The notes under the pieces are model-generated. The model was not told the DNA's origin, searched no databases, and was given only the letters and a program-made list of their open reading frames with translations. 64,000 bases of DNA from Synechococcus sp. CC9311 (GTDB taxonomy: Bacteria > Cyanobacteriota > Cyanobacteriia > PCC-6307 > Cyanobiaceae), in contig NC_008319.1 in NCBI RefSeq assembly GCF_000014585.1, positions 124,001-188,000 of the forward strand. Reading direction: 5' to 3'. The translations under genes were made by a program, and so were the position numbers. Positions 10,240 to 20,594 of the stretch are shown one piece after another. Within the stretch, counting starts at the first letter, position 1. Each line of letters opens with the position of its first letter.

Positions 10240-10466
10240 GCCGTCAATCCAGGACAAGGATCCACATCGTGTTGTCGCTGGCAGCACCCTTGATGATTTT
10301 GCTTGGGGTGTCGGCGATGCTGCAGCGAGAGGGCCCCGACCGCTGGCAAGCTCTTCCTGCCATCCTTGTGGGATCTGGTTTGGTGATCCATGCAGTGGTG
10401 GGACGTCGTCATCGCCGCCATCAGCTGTTGATCGCCTTGCGCACCACCCGTTCTCAGGAGGATTGA
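10236..10466 (+). CDS. Small two-helix membrane protein (DUF3188-like)
   Basis: 76 residues from the ATG that overlaps the upstream stop (ATGA); an in-frame TTG at 10221 is less likely. Two hydrophobic helices (IVLSLAAPLMILLGVSAML and ALPAILVGSGLVIHAVV) are separated by a short charged loop, and the tail is Arg/His rich. It resembles the small cyanobacterial DUF3188 proteins as I remember them, without a known function. It is the fourth gene of the ruvB-led run, one base before the HEAT-repeat gene. Confidence 0.7.
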   Translation: MSRQSRTRIHIVLSLAAPLMILLGVSAMLQREGPDRWQALPAILVGSGLVIHAVVGRRHRRHQLLIALRTTRSQED

Positions 10467-10467
10467 G

Positions 10468-11094
10468 ATGGCCAACACCCCTGAACAGACCGCACCCAAT
10501 CCTGAGGAGTTGCGCGCAGCAATTGCGTCGGGTGACCCAGTGCAAGCGATGCCAGCCCTTGCCAAATTGCGAGCGCTGCCCGATTCAGACAACGACAGTG
10601 TTGTGATTCCACTTCTGATCTTGGGGAGTGAACAACAGGCGTTTTTAGTGCGTTCATTGAGCTGCAGTGGCCTGGGCTACCGGCGCAATGAGCAGGGCTG
10701 GCAGGTGCTGAGTCGCTTGCTGCTGGTTGATGAAGATCCCAATGTGCGCGCTGAAGCTGCTAACGCCCTGGCGAGCTTTGGGGTGGAGCGATCCTGGCCA
10801 CTGTTGCGCGATACCTTCGCGAAGGATGGCGCTTGGTTGGTGCGTTGCAGCATTCTTTCCGCTTTCGCTGAGCAGCCGGGAATTAACCCGGCTTGGTTGC
10901 TGGAGCTAGGCAAGCAAGCGATCGCAGATGCTGACGGCACCGTGCGGGTGAGTGGGGCGGAAATCTTGGCCCGGTTGGTTCGCGAGCAGGTCGGAGATGC
11001 CAACGGCTCCGAAGCCAGGGCGCTGCTTCAGCCATTGCAGCAGGATGCTGATCACCGTGTGGTGGCTGCTGCTTTGAATGGGTTGCAGCCCTAA
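10468..11094 (+). CDS. HEAT-repeat protein
   Basis: 208 residues, all-helical, with HEAT/PBS-lyase-like repeats: for example DEDPNVRAEAANALASFGV, AWLVRCSILSAFAEQPGINP and ADGTVRVSGAEILARLV. No catalytic Cys/His motifs, so a binding or scaffold protein. Some cyanobacterial HEAT-repeat proteins are phycobilin lyases, but nothing in this short acidic protein or its neighbours supports that here. Last gene of the ruvB operon; the TPP riboswitch begins about 45 bases after its stop. Confidence 0.85.
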   Translation: MANTPEQTAPNPEELRAAIASGDPVQAMPALAKLRALPDSDNDSVVIPLLILGSEQQAFLVRSLSCSGLGYRRNEQGWQVLSRLLLVDEDPNVRAEAANALASFGVERSWPLLRDTFAKDGAWLVRCSILSAFAEQPGINPAWLLELGKQAIADADGTVRVSGAEILARLVREQVGDANGSEARALLQPLQQDADHRVVAAALNGLQP

Positions 11095-11140
11095 CTAAGA
11101 AGTGGGTCAGACCGGAAAAGCGTTGCTAGCTTTCAAAGAC

Positions 11141-11233
11141 CACTAGGGGTGCCCCGGCTTTCATTGCGATCGCTGGGGCTGAGATCACACCCTCTGAACT
11201 TGATCCGGGTCATGCCGGCGCAGGGAAGTGAAC
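11141..11233 (+). promoter_or_regulatory. TPP riboswitch (THI element) upstream of thiC
   Basis: The thi-box signature is present in order: a GGGGTGCCCC opening, GGGGCTGAGATCACACCC, then CTTGATCCGGGTCATGCC and GCGCAGGGAAGTG. The element ends about 55 bases before the thiC ATG, so thiamine pyrophosphate binding would control thiC expression in cis. Confidence 0.95.
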
Positions 11234-11240
11234 GATGTGA

Positions 11241-12686
<1,446 letters not shown>

Positions 12687-12729
12687 GTTTTAGCTTCAAG
12701 GGTCTGTGGCCTTGATCATCACTTTCTTA

Positions 12730-12757
12730 AACCCTGGTGTGATCACCAGGGTTTTTT
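12730..12757 (+). terminator. Rho-independent terminator after thiC
   Basis: Perfect stem ACCCTGGTG / CACCAGGGT with a 4-base loop followed by six T, 43 bases after the thiC stop. Confidence 0.9.
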
Positions 12758-12794
12758 GTTGTCATGGTCATTTGGGTGGTGGACCAAGCCAAAT

Positions 12795-12818
12795 AAAAAG
12801 CCCTCCTTGCGGAAGGCT
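12795..12818 (-). terminator. Rho-independent terminator after tkt
   Basis: Read on the minus strand: stem AGCCTTCC / GGAGGGCT with GCAA loop (one G-T pair) and a following TTTTT. It lies 45 bases after the transketolase stop and faces the thiC terminator in this convergent gap. Confidence 0.85.
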
Positions 12819-12862
12819 GGAAAAGCAATGCTCTTCCTAGATCAGAATTGGATCGCTAATGA

Positions 12863-14872
12863 TCAGCCCAGTAGAGCCTTTGACTTCGCAACCACGTTGT
12901 CGACGGTGAAGCCGAACTTCTCCATGCAGGTGCCGCCTGGAGCGGAGGCGCCGAAGCGATTCATGGTGATGCTGTCGCCATCGAGACCAATGAAACGATG
13001 CCAGCCAAAGGTTTCAGCGGCTTCCACCACGATCCGCTTACGAACAGCGTTGGGGAGCACTTCTTCTTTGTAAGCATCGCTTTGCTCGTCGTAGAGCTCA
13101 ACGCAAGGCATGGAGACGACGCGCACATTTTTGCCTTCTGAGGTCAGCTGTTTGGCAGCTTGCACGCAGAGGTCAAGTTCGGTGCCTGTACCGATCAAAA
13201 TCAGATCGGGTGTGCCTGCACAGTCTTCAAGGATGTAACCGCCGAATGCCACTTTGTCGATCGAAGAGTTGGCTTGATTCGCCATCCCCTGACGGCTGAG
13301 GCACATCGCGCTGGGGCGGTTGCGATTTTCGATTGCAAGCTTGTAGGCACCACTGGTTTCATTGCCGTCGCCAGGACGGAACACCAGCATTCCAGGCATG
13401 GCGCGGAGCGATGGGATGGTTTCGATCGGCTGGTGGGTGGGGCCGTCTTCGCCAACACCGATGGAATCGTGGGTTAGCACGTAAATCACACCAAGCATGC
13501 TCAGTGCAGATAAGCGCATGGAACCGCGCATGTAATCGGCAAACACAAGGAAGGTGCCGCCGTAGGGGATCAGGCCGCTGTTGTGATAAGCGATGCCATT
13601 GAGTACTGCCGCCATCGCGTGCTCGCGTACACCGAAGTGGAGGTAGCGCTTTTCAGGGGTTTCGGGCTGGTAAGAGCCAGTTTCTCCGGCGATGTCGGTG
13701 TAGTTGGAGTGGGTGAGGTCAGCAGAGCCGCCGATCAATTCGGGCAGGTTGGCGCCTAGCGCTCCAAGACAGATCTGGGAATGTTTGCGTGTGGCCAGAC
13801 CTTTGTCGTCTGGGGTGTAAGTAGGCAGATCTTTGTCCCAGCCCTGGGGGAGTTCGCCCCGCAGCATGCGCTCAAATTCTGCAGATTCTGTGGGGTATTT
13901 GCTGCGGTAGTTCGCCAAAGACTGATTCCACTCAGCTTCCTGGGAAGCGCCGCGCTCCACCGCCTGGCGGTACTGGTCGTAGGCCTCTTGAGGAATTTCG
14001 AATGGGCCGTGGGTCCAGCCCAATTGCTTGCGTGTGAGCTCAGCTTCCTCTGCTCCAAGCGGGGCGCCATGGACACCAGCCGTATCACTCTTGTTGGGTG
14101 AGCCGTAACCAATGGTGGTGGTCACCTTGATGATCGAAGGCTTGTTGGTGACGGCTTTCGCGGCCTCAATCGCCTTGGCGATCGCGTTCACGTCGGTGTC
14201 TCCGTCGGCCACGTGTTGTACGTGCCAGCCATAGGCTTCGTAACGCTTGAGAACGTCCTCGGTGAACGACACATCAGTTCGCCCATCAATGGTGATGTGA
14301 TTGTCGTCATAGAGGGCAATCAATTTGCCCAATTTGAGGTGGCCGGCCAGGGAGGCAGCTTCTGAAGCCACGCCTTCCTGATTGCAGCCATCACCCATGA
14401 TCACGTAGGTGAAGTGGTCCACAACTTTGGCGTCAGCCTTGTTGAATTTGGCGCCCAGGTGTGATTCGGCAATGGCCAGACCCACGGCATTGGAGATTCC
14501 TGCGCCAAGGGGCCCGGTGGTGACTTCGATCCCAGGGGTTTCAAATGTTTCCGGATGTCCTGGCGTTTTCGAGCCCCACTGCCGGAATTGTTTGATGTCG
14601 TCGATGGTTACGGAGTCGTAGCCGGTGAGGTGCAGGAGGGCGTACTGCAGCATGCAGCCATGGCCGGCTGACAGCACAAACCGATCCCGATTGAACCACT
14701 TTGGGTTTTTGGGGTTGTGCTTGAGAAACTTGTCCCACAACGTGTACCCCATCGGTGCGCAGCCCATGGGCAAACCGGGGTGACCGCTATTGGATTTATT
14801 GACGGCATCAACGGCCAGCATGCGGATGCTGTTGACGCAGAGCGTATCGAGAGAAGCGGTTGCGGCGGCCAT
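12863..14872 (-). CDS. tkt: Transketolase
   Basis: TPP-dependent enzyme of the Calvin cycle and pentose phosphate pathway. 669 residues, normal length. Visible: TPP-binding [20 protein letters not shown], substrate His in the [14 protein letters not shown] segment, [10 protein letters not shown], the central pyrimidine-binding [19 protein letters not shown] and [18 protein letters not shown]. Downstream of fabF on the same strand with a 48-base gap, so it may be read with acpP-fabF. Ends at its own terminator. Confidence 0.97.
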   Translation of the reverse strand: MAAATASLDTLCVNSIRMLAVDAVNKSNSGHPGLPMGCAPMGYTLWDKFLKHNPKNPKWFNRDRFVLSAGHGCMLQYALLHLTGYDSVTIDDIKQFRQWGSKTPGHPETFETPGIEVTTGPLGAGISNAVGLAIAESHLGAKFNKADAKVVDHFTYVIMGDGCNQEGVASEAASLAGHLKLGKLIALYDDNHITIDGRTDVSFTEDVLKRYEAYGWHVQHVADGDTDVNAIAKAIEAAKAVTNKPSIIKVTTTIGYGSPNKSDTAGVHGAPLGAEEAELTRKQLGWTHGPFEIPQEAYDQYRQAVERGASQEAEWNQSLANYRSKYPTESAEFERMLRGELPQGWDKDLPTYTPDDKGLATRKHSQICLGALGANLPELIGGSADLTHSNYTDIAGETGSYQPETPEKRYLHFGVREHAMAAVLNGIAYHNSGLIPYGGTFLVFADYMRGSMRLSALSMLGVIYVLTHDSIGVGEDGPTHQPIETIPSLRAMPGMLVFRPGDGNETSGAYKLAIENRNRPSAMCLSRQGMANQANSSIDKVAFGGYILEDCAGTPDLILIGTGTELDLCVQAAKQLTSEGKNVRVVSMPCVELYDEQSDAYKEEVLPNAVRKRIVVEAAETFGWHRFIGLDGDSITMNRFGASAPGGTCMEKFGFTVDNVVAKSKALLG

Positions 14873-14920
14873 GGAGTGGAGAGGAGGGGGGAGAAGTTAA
14901 AAGTTGGACTGAGCTTGGTG

Positions 14921-16168
14921 TTAGCTCATGCGTCGGAAGGCGAGGCAGACATTGTGACCGCCGAAGCCGAAGGAGTTGGACAGCACTGTTCCCAGTGTTA
15001 GTTCACGTGCTGTGTTCGGCACAACATCCAGATCACATTCGGGATCCGGATTGTTGTAGTTGATGGTGGGTGGAACGACACCGTTGCGCAGTGCCAGCAC
15101 ACAGGCCACAGCTTCGATTCCGCCCGAGCCCCCGAGCAAGTGGCCCGTCATCGACTTCGTTGAACTCACCGGAATGTCCTTGGCGCGACTGCCAAGAGCA
15201 CTCTTAATCGCTGCGGTTTCGTTGCTGTCGTTGGCTGGTGTACTGGTGCCGTGGGCGTTGACATAGTCCACGCTGTCAGCAGCGATTCCACCATCTTCAA
15301 GAGCAAGGCGGATGGCGGCAGCACCACCAACGCCGCCTGGAGTTGGAGAGGTGATGTGGTGAGCATCACAAGTGGTGCCGTAGCCAACGATTTCCGCCAA
15401 AATTGTGGCTCCGCGGGCTTCGGCGTGGGCAAGAGTTTCAAGGACCAAAATCCCTGAACCTTCTCCGATCACGAATCCATCCCTGGTTTTATCGAAGGGC
15501 CTACTCGCACCAGCAGGATCATCGTTGCGGAACGAGAGCGCTTTGGCACTGGCGAAGCCGGCTACCCCAAGGGGCGTGATCGCTGATTCGGCACCGCCGC
15601 AAATCATGGCGTCGGCTTTTCCTAACTGCAGCAGCTGGAAGGCATCGCCGATGGCATTGGATCCTGCGGCACAGGCGGTGGCCACAGCCGAGCTAGGACC
15701 TTTGGCACCAAGAGCGATCGCCGCCAGCCCTGTGGCCATATTCGGAATCATCATCGGCACCGTGAAGGGGCTGACGCGACCCGGGGCTTTGTCTTTCAGG
15801 ACATGAGCCTGGGTTTCCATGGTGAGAAGCCCACCAACCCCAGAACCGATGCTGACGCCAATGCGATCAGCATTGTCTGGGGTGATCGTGAGGCCCGAGT
15901 CGGTGAGGGCTTGCTTCGCAGCTACCACGCCGAATTTGCAGAAACGATCCCAGCGTTTGGCGTCTTTGGGCTCAATGAAGCCACTGGGATCAAAATTCTT
16001 GACTTCAGCAGCGAAACGACAGGCGTGCTGCGCTGCATCAAACAAGGTGATCGCTTCGACGCCGTTCTTTGCAGAGGTCAATCCCTCCCAATAATCAGCG
16101 ACGGTATTGCCGATCGGCGTAACGGCACCGAGGCCTGTGACCACGACGCGCTGGAGACCCTCCACCAT
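14921..16168 (-). CDS. fabF: 3-oxoacyl-[acyl-carrier-protein] synthase II (KAS II)
   Basis: Condensing enzyme that elongates acyl-ACP in fatty acid synthesis. 415 residues. Catalytic triad visible: Cys in VATACAAGSNAIGDAF, His in VNAHGTSTPAND, His in SMTGHLLGGSGG; C-terminal NSFGFGGHNVCLAF is typical. Nine bases downstream of acpP on the same strand, so cotranscription is likely. Confidence 0.97.
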   Translation of the reverse strand: MVEGLQRVVVTGLGAVTPIGNTVADYWEGLTSAKNGVEAITLFDAAQHACRFAAEVKNFDPSGFIEPKDAKRWDRFCKFGVVAAKQALTDSGLTITPDNADRIGVSIGSGVGGLLTMETQAHVLKDKAPGRVSPFTVPMMIPNMATGLAAIALGAKGPSSAVATACAAGSNAIGDAFQLLQLGKADAMICGGAESAITPLGVAGFASAKALSFRNDDPAGASRPFDKTRDGFVIGEGSGILVLETLAHAEARGATILAEIVGYGTTCDAHHITSPTPGGVGGAAAIRLALEDGGIAADSVDYVNAHGTSTPANDSNETAAIKSALGSRAKDIPVSSTKSMTGHLLGGSGGIEAVACVLALRNGVVPPTINYNNPDPECDLDVVPNTARELTLGTVLSNSFGFGGHNVCLAFRRMS

Positions 16169-16176
16169 GCAGATCC

Positions 16177-16419
16177 TCAGGCTTGCTTGTCTTCGATGTA
16201 TTTGACGGCATCGCCAACGGTGGCAATCCCTTCGGCGGCTTCATCGGGAATTTCGATGTCGAAGGCTTCTTCAAGAGCCATCACCAACTCGACGGTGTCG
16301 AGTGAGTCAGCTCCCAGATCGTTCTGAAAGTTGGACTCCGGTTTGACTTCGCCGGCATCGACGCTGAGTTGCTCCGTAACGATCGAACGGACTTTTTCGA
16401 GGATCGATTCCTGGGACAT
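16177..16419 (-). CDS. acpP: Acyl carrier protein
   Basis: 80-residue acidic carrier whose serine in [17 protein letters not shown] takes the phosphopantetheine arm. The frame is open to 16545, but the ATG giving [10 protein letters not shown] matches the family start. It is the first gene of acpP-fabF(-tkt) and divergent from psaC, with about 150 bases between the start codons for both promoters. It could in principle serve as a general carrier, but the polyketide synthase in this window has its own carrier domain. Confidence 0.97.
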   Translation of the reverse strand: MSQESILEKVRSIVTEQLSVDAGEVKPESNFQNDLGADSLDTVELVMALEEAFDIEIPDEAAEGIATVGDAVKYIEDKQA

Positions 16420-16490
16420 GGCCGAGCAGACGTGACGTCGCATCTTACGGGCTTGCCCCATGCTCACCCTCCTGGCGTTAACAACGGTGA

Positions 16491-16814
<324 letters not shown>

Positions 16815-16840
16815 ATTTGGTTCAATACCCATACGATCAG

Positions 16841-16862
16841 CCCGGCTAAGCCGGGTTTTTTT
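16841..16862 (+). terminator. Terminator-like hairpin between psaC and glmS
   Basis: Stem CCCGGC / GCCGGG with TAA loop, then a seven-T run. The T run ends two bases before the glmS ATG, so the hairpin occupies the place where a glmS ribosome binding site would be. Confidence 0.85.
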
Positions 16863-16864
16863 CT

Positions 16865-18751
16865 ATGTGCGGCATCGTCGCGGTGATTGGTTCGCGAGAC
16901 GCGGCACCGCTGCTGCTTGAAGGTCTTCGACAGCTTGAGTACCGCGGCTACGACTCCGCGGGCATCTCCACGTTGCAGGGCAAGGATTTGCACTGCCTTC
17001 GCGCCAAAGGAAAGCTGAACAACCTCACCGTTCGTGTGGACAGTGAAGGTGCACCAGGTCTTTGCGGGATCGGCCATACCCGCTGGGCGACCCATGGCAA
17101 GCCTGAGGAGCACAACGCCCACCCCCACCGTGATGGAAGCGGCAGGGTTGCGGTCGTTCAGAACGGGATCATCGAAAACCACCGGGCCTTGCGAGAAGAG
17201 CTCACTGCTGCTGGTGTGAGTTTTCAGTCGGAAACCGACACGGAGGTCATTCCCCACTTAATCGCAGCGCAATTGCAGTTGATGGGTGTCAGCGAGGGAG
17301 CTGGAAACGGCCAAATTCTGTTAGAAGCCGTGCAGGCTGTGCTTCCCCGGCTTCAAGGGGCTTACGCCTTAGCGGTTTTGTGGGCTGATGCCCCCGGAGC
17401 TCTGGTGGTGGCACGCAAAGCAGCACCACTTCTGATTGGGCTTGGGGAAGGGGAGTTCCTTTGTGCCAGCGATACCCCAGCATTGGCGGGATTCACGCGC
17501 ACGATCCTTCCCATGGAAGACGGCGAAGTGGCGCTGCTCAGTCCGCTGGGAATCGAGCTTTACGACGCGGAAGGAGCCCGGCAACAGCGCACCCCAACGA
17601 TTCTCAGTGGTTCGGATCACATTGCCGATAAGCGCCATTTCCGCCACTTCATGTTGAAGGAAATCCATGAGCAGCCCGAAACGGCACGGCTCTGGGTGGA
17701 TCGCCATCTTCCGGTGGGGCTGACCGCCGCCAATCCGGTGGCGCTTCCGTTTGAGGAATCGTTCTACGAAGGCGTGGACCGTATTCAAATCTTGGCCTGT
17801 GGCACCAGCCGCCACGCTGCTTTGGTGGGGGCGTACCTGCTTGAGCAATTCGCCGGACTTCCCACCACGGTGTTTTATGCCAGTGAGTTTCGCTATGCGC
17901 CACCACCGCTGGCTCCGAACACCCTCACCATTGGGGTAACGCAATCTGGAGAAACGGCCGACACCCTGGCGGCACTCAGCATGGACGCCAAGCGTCGGCA
18001 GGCCTACGGCCAGCCTGGCTATGCACCAAAGCAGCTCGGCGTGACCAATCGCACCGAGAGCTCATTGGCCCGGCAGGTCCCTCACATCCTTGATATCGGT
18101 GCGGGGATCGAGGTCGGCGTCGCCGCCACCAAAACCTTCCTTGGTCAGCTACTTGCCTTTTATGGATTGGCGGTTGCCTTTGCGGCAAGGCGCGGGCATC
18201 GCTCTGAAACTGAAATCAGCGAATTGCTCGAAGAACTGCGGGCCTTGCCGGAGCAGTTAGAGCGACTGGTGGATCATCATGACAAAGGCTCGGAAGCCTT
18301 GGCACCTCGCTTTGCTGAAACCCAAGATGTGATTTTCTTGGGCCGAGGGATCAATTACCCGATTGCGCTGGAGGGTGCCCTCAAGCTCAAGGAAATCAGC
18401 TACATCCACGCAGAAGGCTATCCAGCTGGAGAGATGAAGCATGGGCCGATCGCCCTGCTCGATTCACATGTGCCGGTGGTATCGATTGCTATGCCTGGCC
18501 CAGTGTTTGAGAAGGTGTTGAGCAATGCCCAGGAGGCCAAAGCCCGTGATGCGCAAATGATCGGGGTGGCGCCTGTAGGCCCAGACACCGAGTTGTTTGA
18601 TGCACTCTTGCCCGTGCCCGAAGTGAGTGAGTGGGTGAGCCCCCTACTCACGGTGGTACCGATGCAATTGCTCAGCTATCACATCGCGGCCTATCGCGGT
18701 TTGGATGTGGATCAGCCACGTAATTTGGCCAAGAGCGTGACGGTGGAGTGA
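16865..18751 (+). CDS. glmS: Glutamine-fructose-6-phosphate aminotransferase (isomerizing)
   Basis: Makes glucosamine-6-phosphate, the entry to UDP-GlcNAc for peptidoglycan and surface sugars. 628 residues. N-terminal Ntn glutaminase begins MCGIVAVIG, so Cys2 (the nucleophile after Met removal) fixes the start codon; LEYRGYDSAGI and GHTRWATHG follow. Two SIS domains hold the sugar (ILACGTSRHAALVGAYLLEQ, IFLGRGINYPIALEGALKLKE), and the C-terminus DQPRNLAKSVTVE is the family ending. The upstream hairpin leaves no obvious room for a ribosome binding site. Confidence 0.97.
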   Translation: MCGIVAVIGSRDAAPLLLEGLRQLEYRGYDSAGISTLQGKDLHCLRAKGKLNNLTVRVDSEGAPGLCGIGHTRWATHGKPEEHNAHPHRDGSGRVAVVQNGIIENHRALREELTAAGVSFQSETDTEVIPHLIAAQLQLMGVSEGAGNGQILLEAVQAVLPRLQGAYALAVLWADAPGALVVARKAAPLLIGLGEGEFLCASDTPALAGFTRTILPMEDGEVALLSPLGIELYDAEGARQQRTPTILSGSDHIADKRHFRHFMLKEIHEQPETARLWVDRHLPVGLTAANPVALPFEESFYEGVDRIQILACGTSRHAALVGAYLLEQFAGLPTTVFYASEFRYAPPPLAPNTLTIGVTQSGETADTLAALSMDAKRRQAYGQPGYAPKQLGVTNRTESSLARQVPHILDIGAGIEVGVAATKTFLGQLLAFYGLAVAFAARRGHRSETEISELLEELRALPEQLERLVDHHDKGSEALAPRFAETQDVIFLGRGINYPIALEGALKLKEISYIHAEGYPAGEMKHGPIALLDSHVPVVSIAMPGPVFEKVLSNAQEAKARDAQMIGVAPVGPDTELFDALLPVPEVSEWVSPLLTVVPMQLLSYHIAAYRGLDVDQPRNLAKSVTVE

Positions 18752-18779
18752 ATGCTGCAGTGTTTCGTTAGCAACGTGA

Positions 18780-18847
18780 CCAGGGCGCTCAAGACGGCCT
18801 CACTTGGATCGGCAATGCAAAAACATCTTCAGCATCGGACATTGAGC
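18780..18847. repeat. 68-bp direct repeat, copy A
   Basis: Matches copy B at 20104-20171 in the same orientation with 4 mismatches over 68 bases. On the minus strand both copies keep the same open frame (MSDAEDVF..PIQVRPS, then stop), and the stop overlaps a TTG that in copy B begins the transporter remnant. The copies bracket vapBC and the transporter remnant. Confidence 0.9.
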
Positions 18848-18872
18848 GGAATCAATGCCCTTCCAAAGGTCA

Positions 18873-19322
18873 TCAGCCTGGATCAATCAAATGCAACGCC
18901 TCTTCTCCCCCGCGTACAGCACGAAGGCTCAGGCGCCTGTCAAAGCTGACAAGCCTTCCTTGGTGATGCACTGCCAACCCAAGAAGGTAGGTATCCGTGA
19001 TTTGCCCGTGGTGAAGAAGTGCTTCTGCCTCAAAGACTCCAGTGGCCTGCCAGGACAACGCATCAGGCCAAAAAACATGAGCCGGATGGGCAAGCAGTTC
19101 TTGGAGGAATGACATCACAACAGCAGGCCCGCCAGGGCTGTTGGGATAGCGCGGGTTCCCGAGAATTCGTAACAGCGCGTTCTGAGTGAGGGGGCATGTC
19201 GCCCAGCCATCACCGCCATGGGCCTGAAACCAGCGGTGGGATGGCTCGTGGTGCACATGCTGGGGATCGATCAAAGCGATCAGCACATTCACATCCAGCA
19301 ACGCAATCGGTTCGGCCATCAA
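18873..19322 (-). CDS. PIN-domain toxin VapC-like, with a substituted active-site position
   Basis: 149 residues of PIN-domain ribonuclease fold: first acidic residue D10 in LLDVNVLIALID, D110 in GQITDTYLLGLAV, and D128 in LVSFDRRL. In relatives I remember, the segment here read as TQNALLRILGNPRYP carries Glu (TENG); this copy has Gln47, which would weaken metal binding. Start codons MM are adjacent; the second is also possible. It overlaps the upstream antitoxin gene by 4 bases, the classic vapBC arrangement. Confidence 0.85.
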   Translation of the reverse strand: MMAEPIALLDVNVLIALIDPQHVHHEPSHRWFQAHGGDGWATCPLTQNALLRILGNPRYPNSPGGPAVVMSFLQELLAHPAHVFWPDALSWQATGVFEAEALLHHGQITDTYLLGLAVHHQGRLVSFDRRLSLRAVRGGEEALHLIDPG

Positions 19323-19567
19323 GCCTCTTCATCGCGAAGCTGATTGACAAGCTCAAGATCAACAGCCCCACCAGAAGCTTTGACAGGCAATTGCGGCAAT
19401 CCGGAGCGTTGCTCCAAAACGTTCTGCGACCCTCCGTCTGCTGGCCTGGATAGGGTCTGCCGGGCTAGGTCGCTAATGACATCGCCCACAGAACGGCGAC
19501 GCTGACGAGCCAATACGCGCGCTGCGGCGAGCACATCGTCATCGAGCCGCAGGGTCGTACGCATCAA
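19319..19567 (-). CDS. Ribbon-helix-helix antitoxin VapB-like
   Basis: 82 residues. The N-terminal MRTTLRLDDDVLAAARVLAR is a ribbon-helix-helix DNA-binding segment; the Arg-rich RRRSVGDVISDLARQTL completes it, and the C-terminal tail would cover the toxin. Its stop overlaps the toxin start (ATGA). Probably represses its own operon, as the family does. The module sits between two copies of a 68-bp repeat. Confidence 0.85.
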   Translation of the reverse strand: MMRTTLRLDDDVLAAARVLARQRRRSVGDVISDLARQTLSRPADGGSQNVLEQRSGLPQLPVKASGGAVDLELVNQLRDEEA

Positions 19568-19652
19568 GCATCACACATCTTTCATCAATTTAGCGACAAG
19601 CCACAGCAACTACCAAGGGCGGCAGATCAAGCGTCCCAAGAGCTCGCACGCC

Positions 19653-20116
19653 TCAAATACGAGGCGATTCCTCCGCGAGCAGGGTGACCTCACAGAGCGG
19701 AGAGCGATTGGGAATCACCACCTCCGCGAGATAGCCATCACGGCTTAAGACCTGAAGGTTGTCGTCGATTTGATCGCCACGATCGGGGTGTTGGGGATGA
19801 AGCCGGAAATTGGCGCCACCACAAAGCCAAAGACCAGCATCAACTGGCTGGGGTTGAGGATTCGCGGCGATGCCAGCAATTCTCGCAAGCGATCCAGGGC
19901 ACCACTGTGCAACAAGCAATTGGAGAGCACAAACAATCCCACCAGCGTGATCAGAGCAGGGCTACCAAAGCCAGCCAAAGCCTCATTTGGTGTGAGCACG
20001 CCTGTACCCATGAGCAAGCCTGCTGCTAGCAGAGCCACCAGCTCAGGCGCCAGCCAACCGCCGATGAAACAGGCAATCGCCAACCCCAACAGCAGCAAGG
20101 TGCCCAGGGCGCTCAA
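19653..20116 (-). pseudogene. Remnant of a DASS-type anion transporter with internal deletion
   Basis: Read on the minus strand from a TTG at 20116, residues such as GWLAPELVALLAAGLLMGTGVLT and PALITLVGLFVLSNCLLHSG are the N-terminal membrane helices of a DASS (SLC13) transporter, up to GFIPNTPIVAI. Then the frame is lost and a second piece (LSRDGYLAEVVIPNRSPL, in the overlapping frame ending 19653) resembles the TrkA-C domain that lies in the middle of this family. Most of the protein is missing, so it is a pseudogene with an internal deletion. The family call for the second piece is by resemblance only. Confidence 0.75.
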
Positions 20117-20171
20117 GACGGCCTCACTTGGATCGGAAATACAAAGACGTCTTCAGCATCGGACATTGAGC
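20104..20171. repeat. 68-bp direct repeat, copy B
   Basis: Second copy, 94 percent identical to 18780-18847, overlapping the start of the transporter remnant. About 1.26 kb lies between the two copies. Confidence 0.9.
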
Positions 20172-20178
20172 TAAAAAG

Positions 20179-20397
20179 CTACCAAGCCCGATAAATCAGA
20201 CGGACAAAATCGCGTAGAGCGCGGGAACCTCCATCAAGTGCAAAAGCAGAAGGAAACCACTGGGTGGGAGGCGCCTGATCAGCCATAACCATTTTTTGCA
20301 AAGCCACAATGAAGCTGTAAAAATCACTGATCAGCTGATCAGTTAGAAATGCCAGCGAAACGAACTCGGCATCACGACCGAAGGAAGGGAGATTCGA
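20179..20397 (-). pseudogene. Possible 72-codon gene remnant
   Basis: An open frame without a good start codon, bounded by stops, whose translation looks protein-like (AFLTDQLISDFYSFIVALQK then APPTQWFPSAFALDGGSRAL, ending LIYRAW). It could be the end of a gene that once preceded the DASS transporter. I do not recognise the family. The rest of 20172-20594 shows no gene; it contains an 18-bp perfect palindrome at 20326-20343 and marks the change to AT-rich sequence. Confidence 0.35.
20326..20343. repeat. 18-bp perfect palindrome
   Basis: ACTGATCAGCTGATCAGT reads the same on both strands. It falls inside the possible coding remnant, so it may be accidental; three overlapping TGATCA-type words make it up. 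Confidence 0.6.
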
Positions 20398-20594
20398 TCA
20401 CTATCGCCACCAGTCCTAAGAACTCGACTAACACCAAGTGAATTAACCTGAAGCCGACTGTAAACAAAACTGACAGCATCATGCTTGCAGCGAATCGCTT
20501 GCGGTCAGGCGAGAATAGATCGGCTGGAACTTGCCGAGCTTCACAATATCACTGGATTTCTGGATACTACATGAAACACCAGAAGAACCATAAA

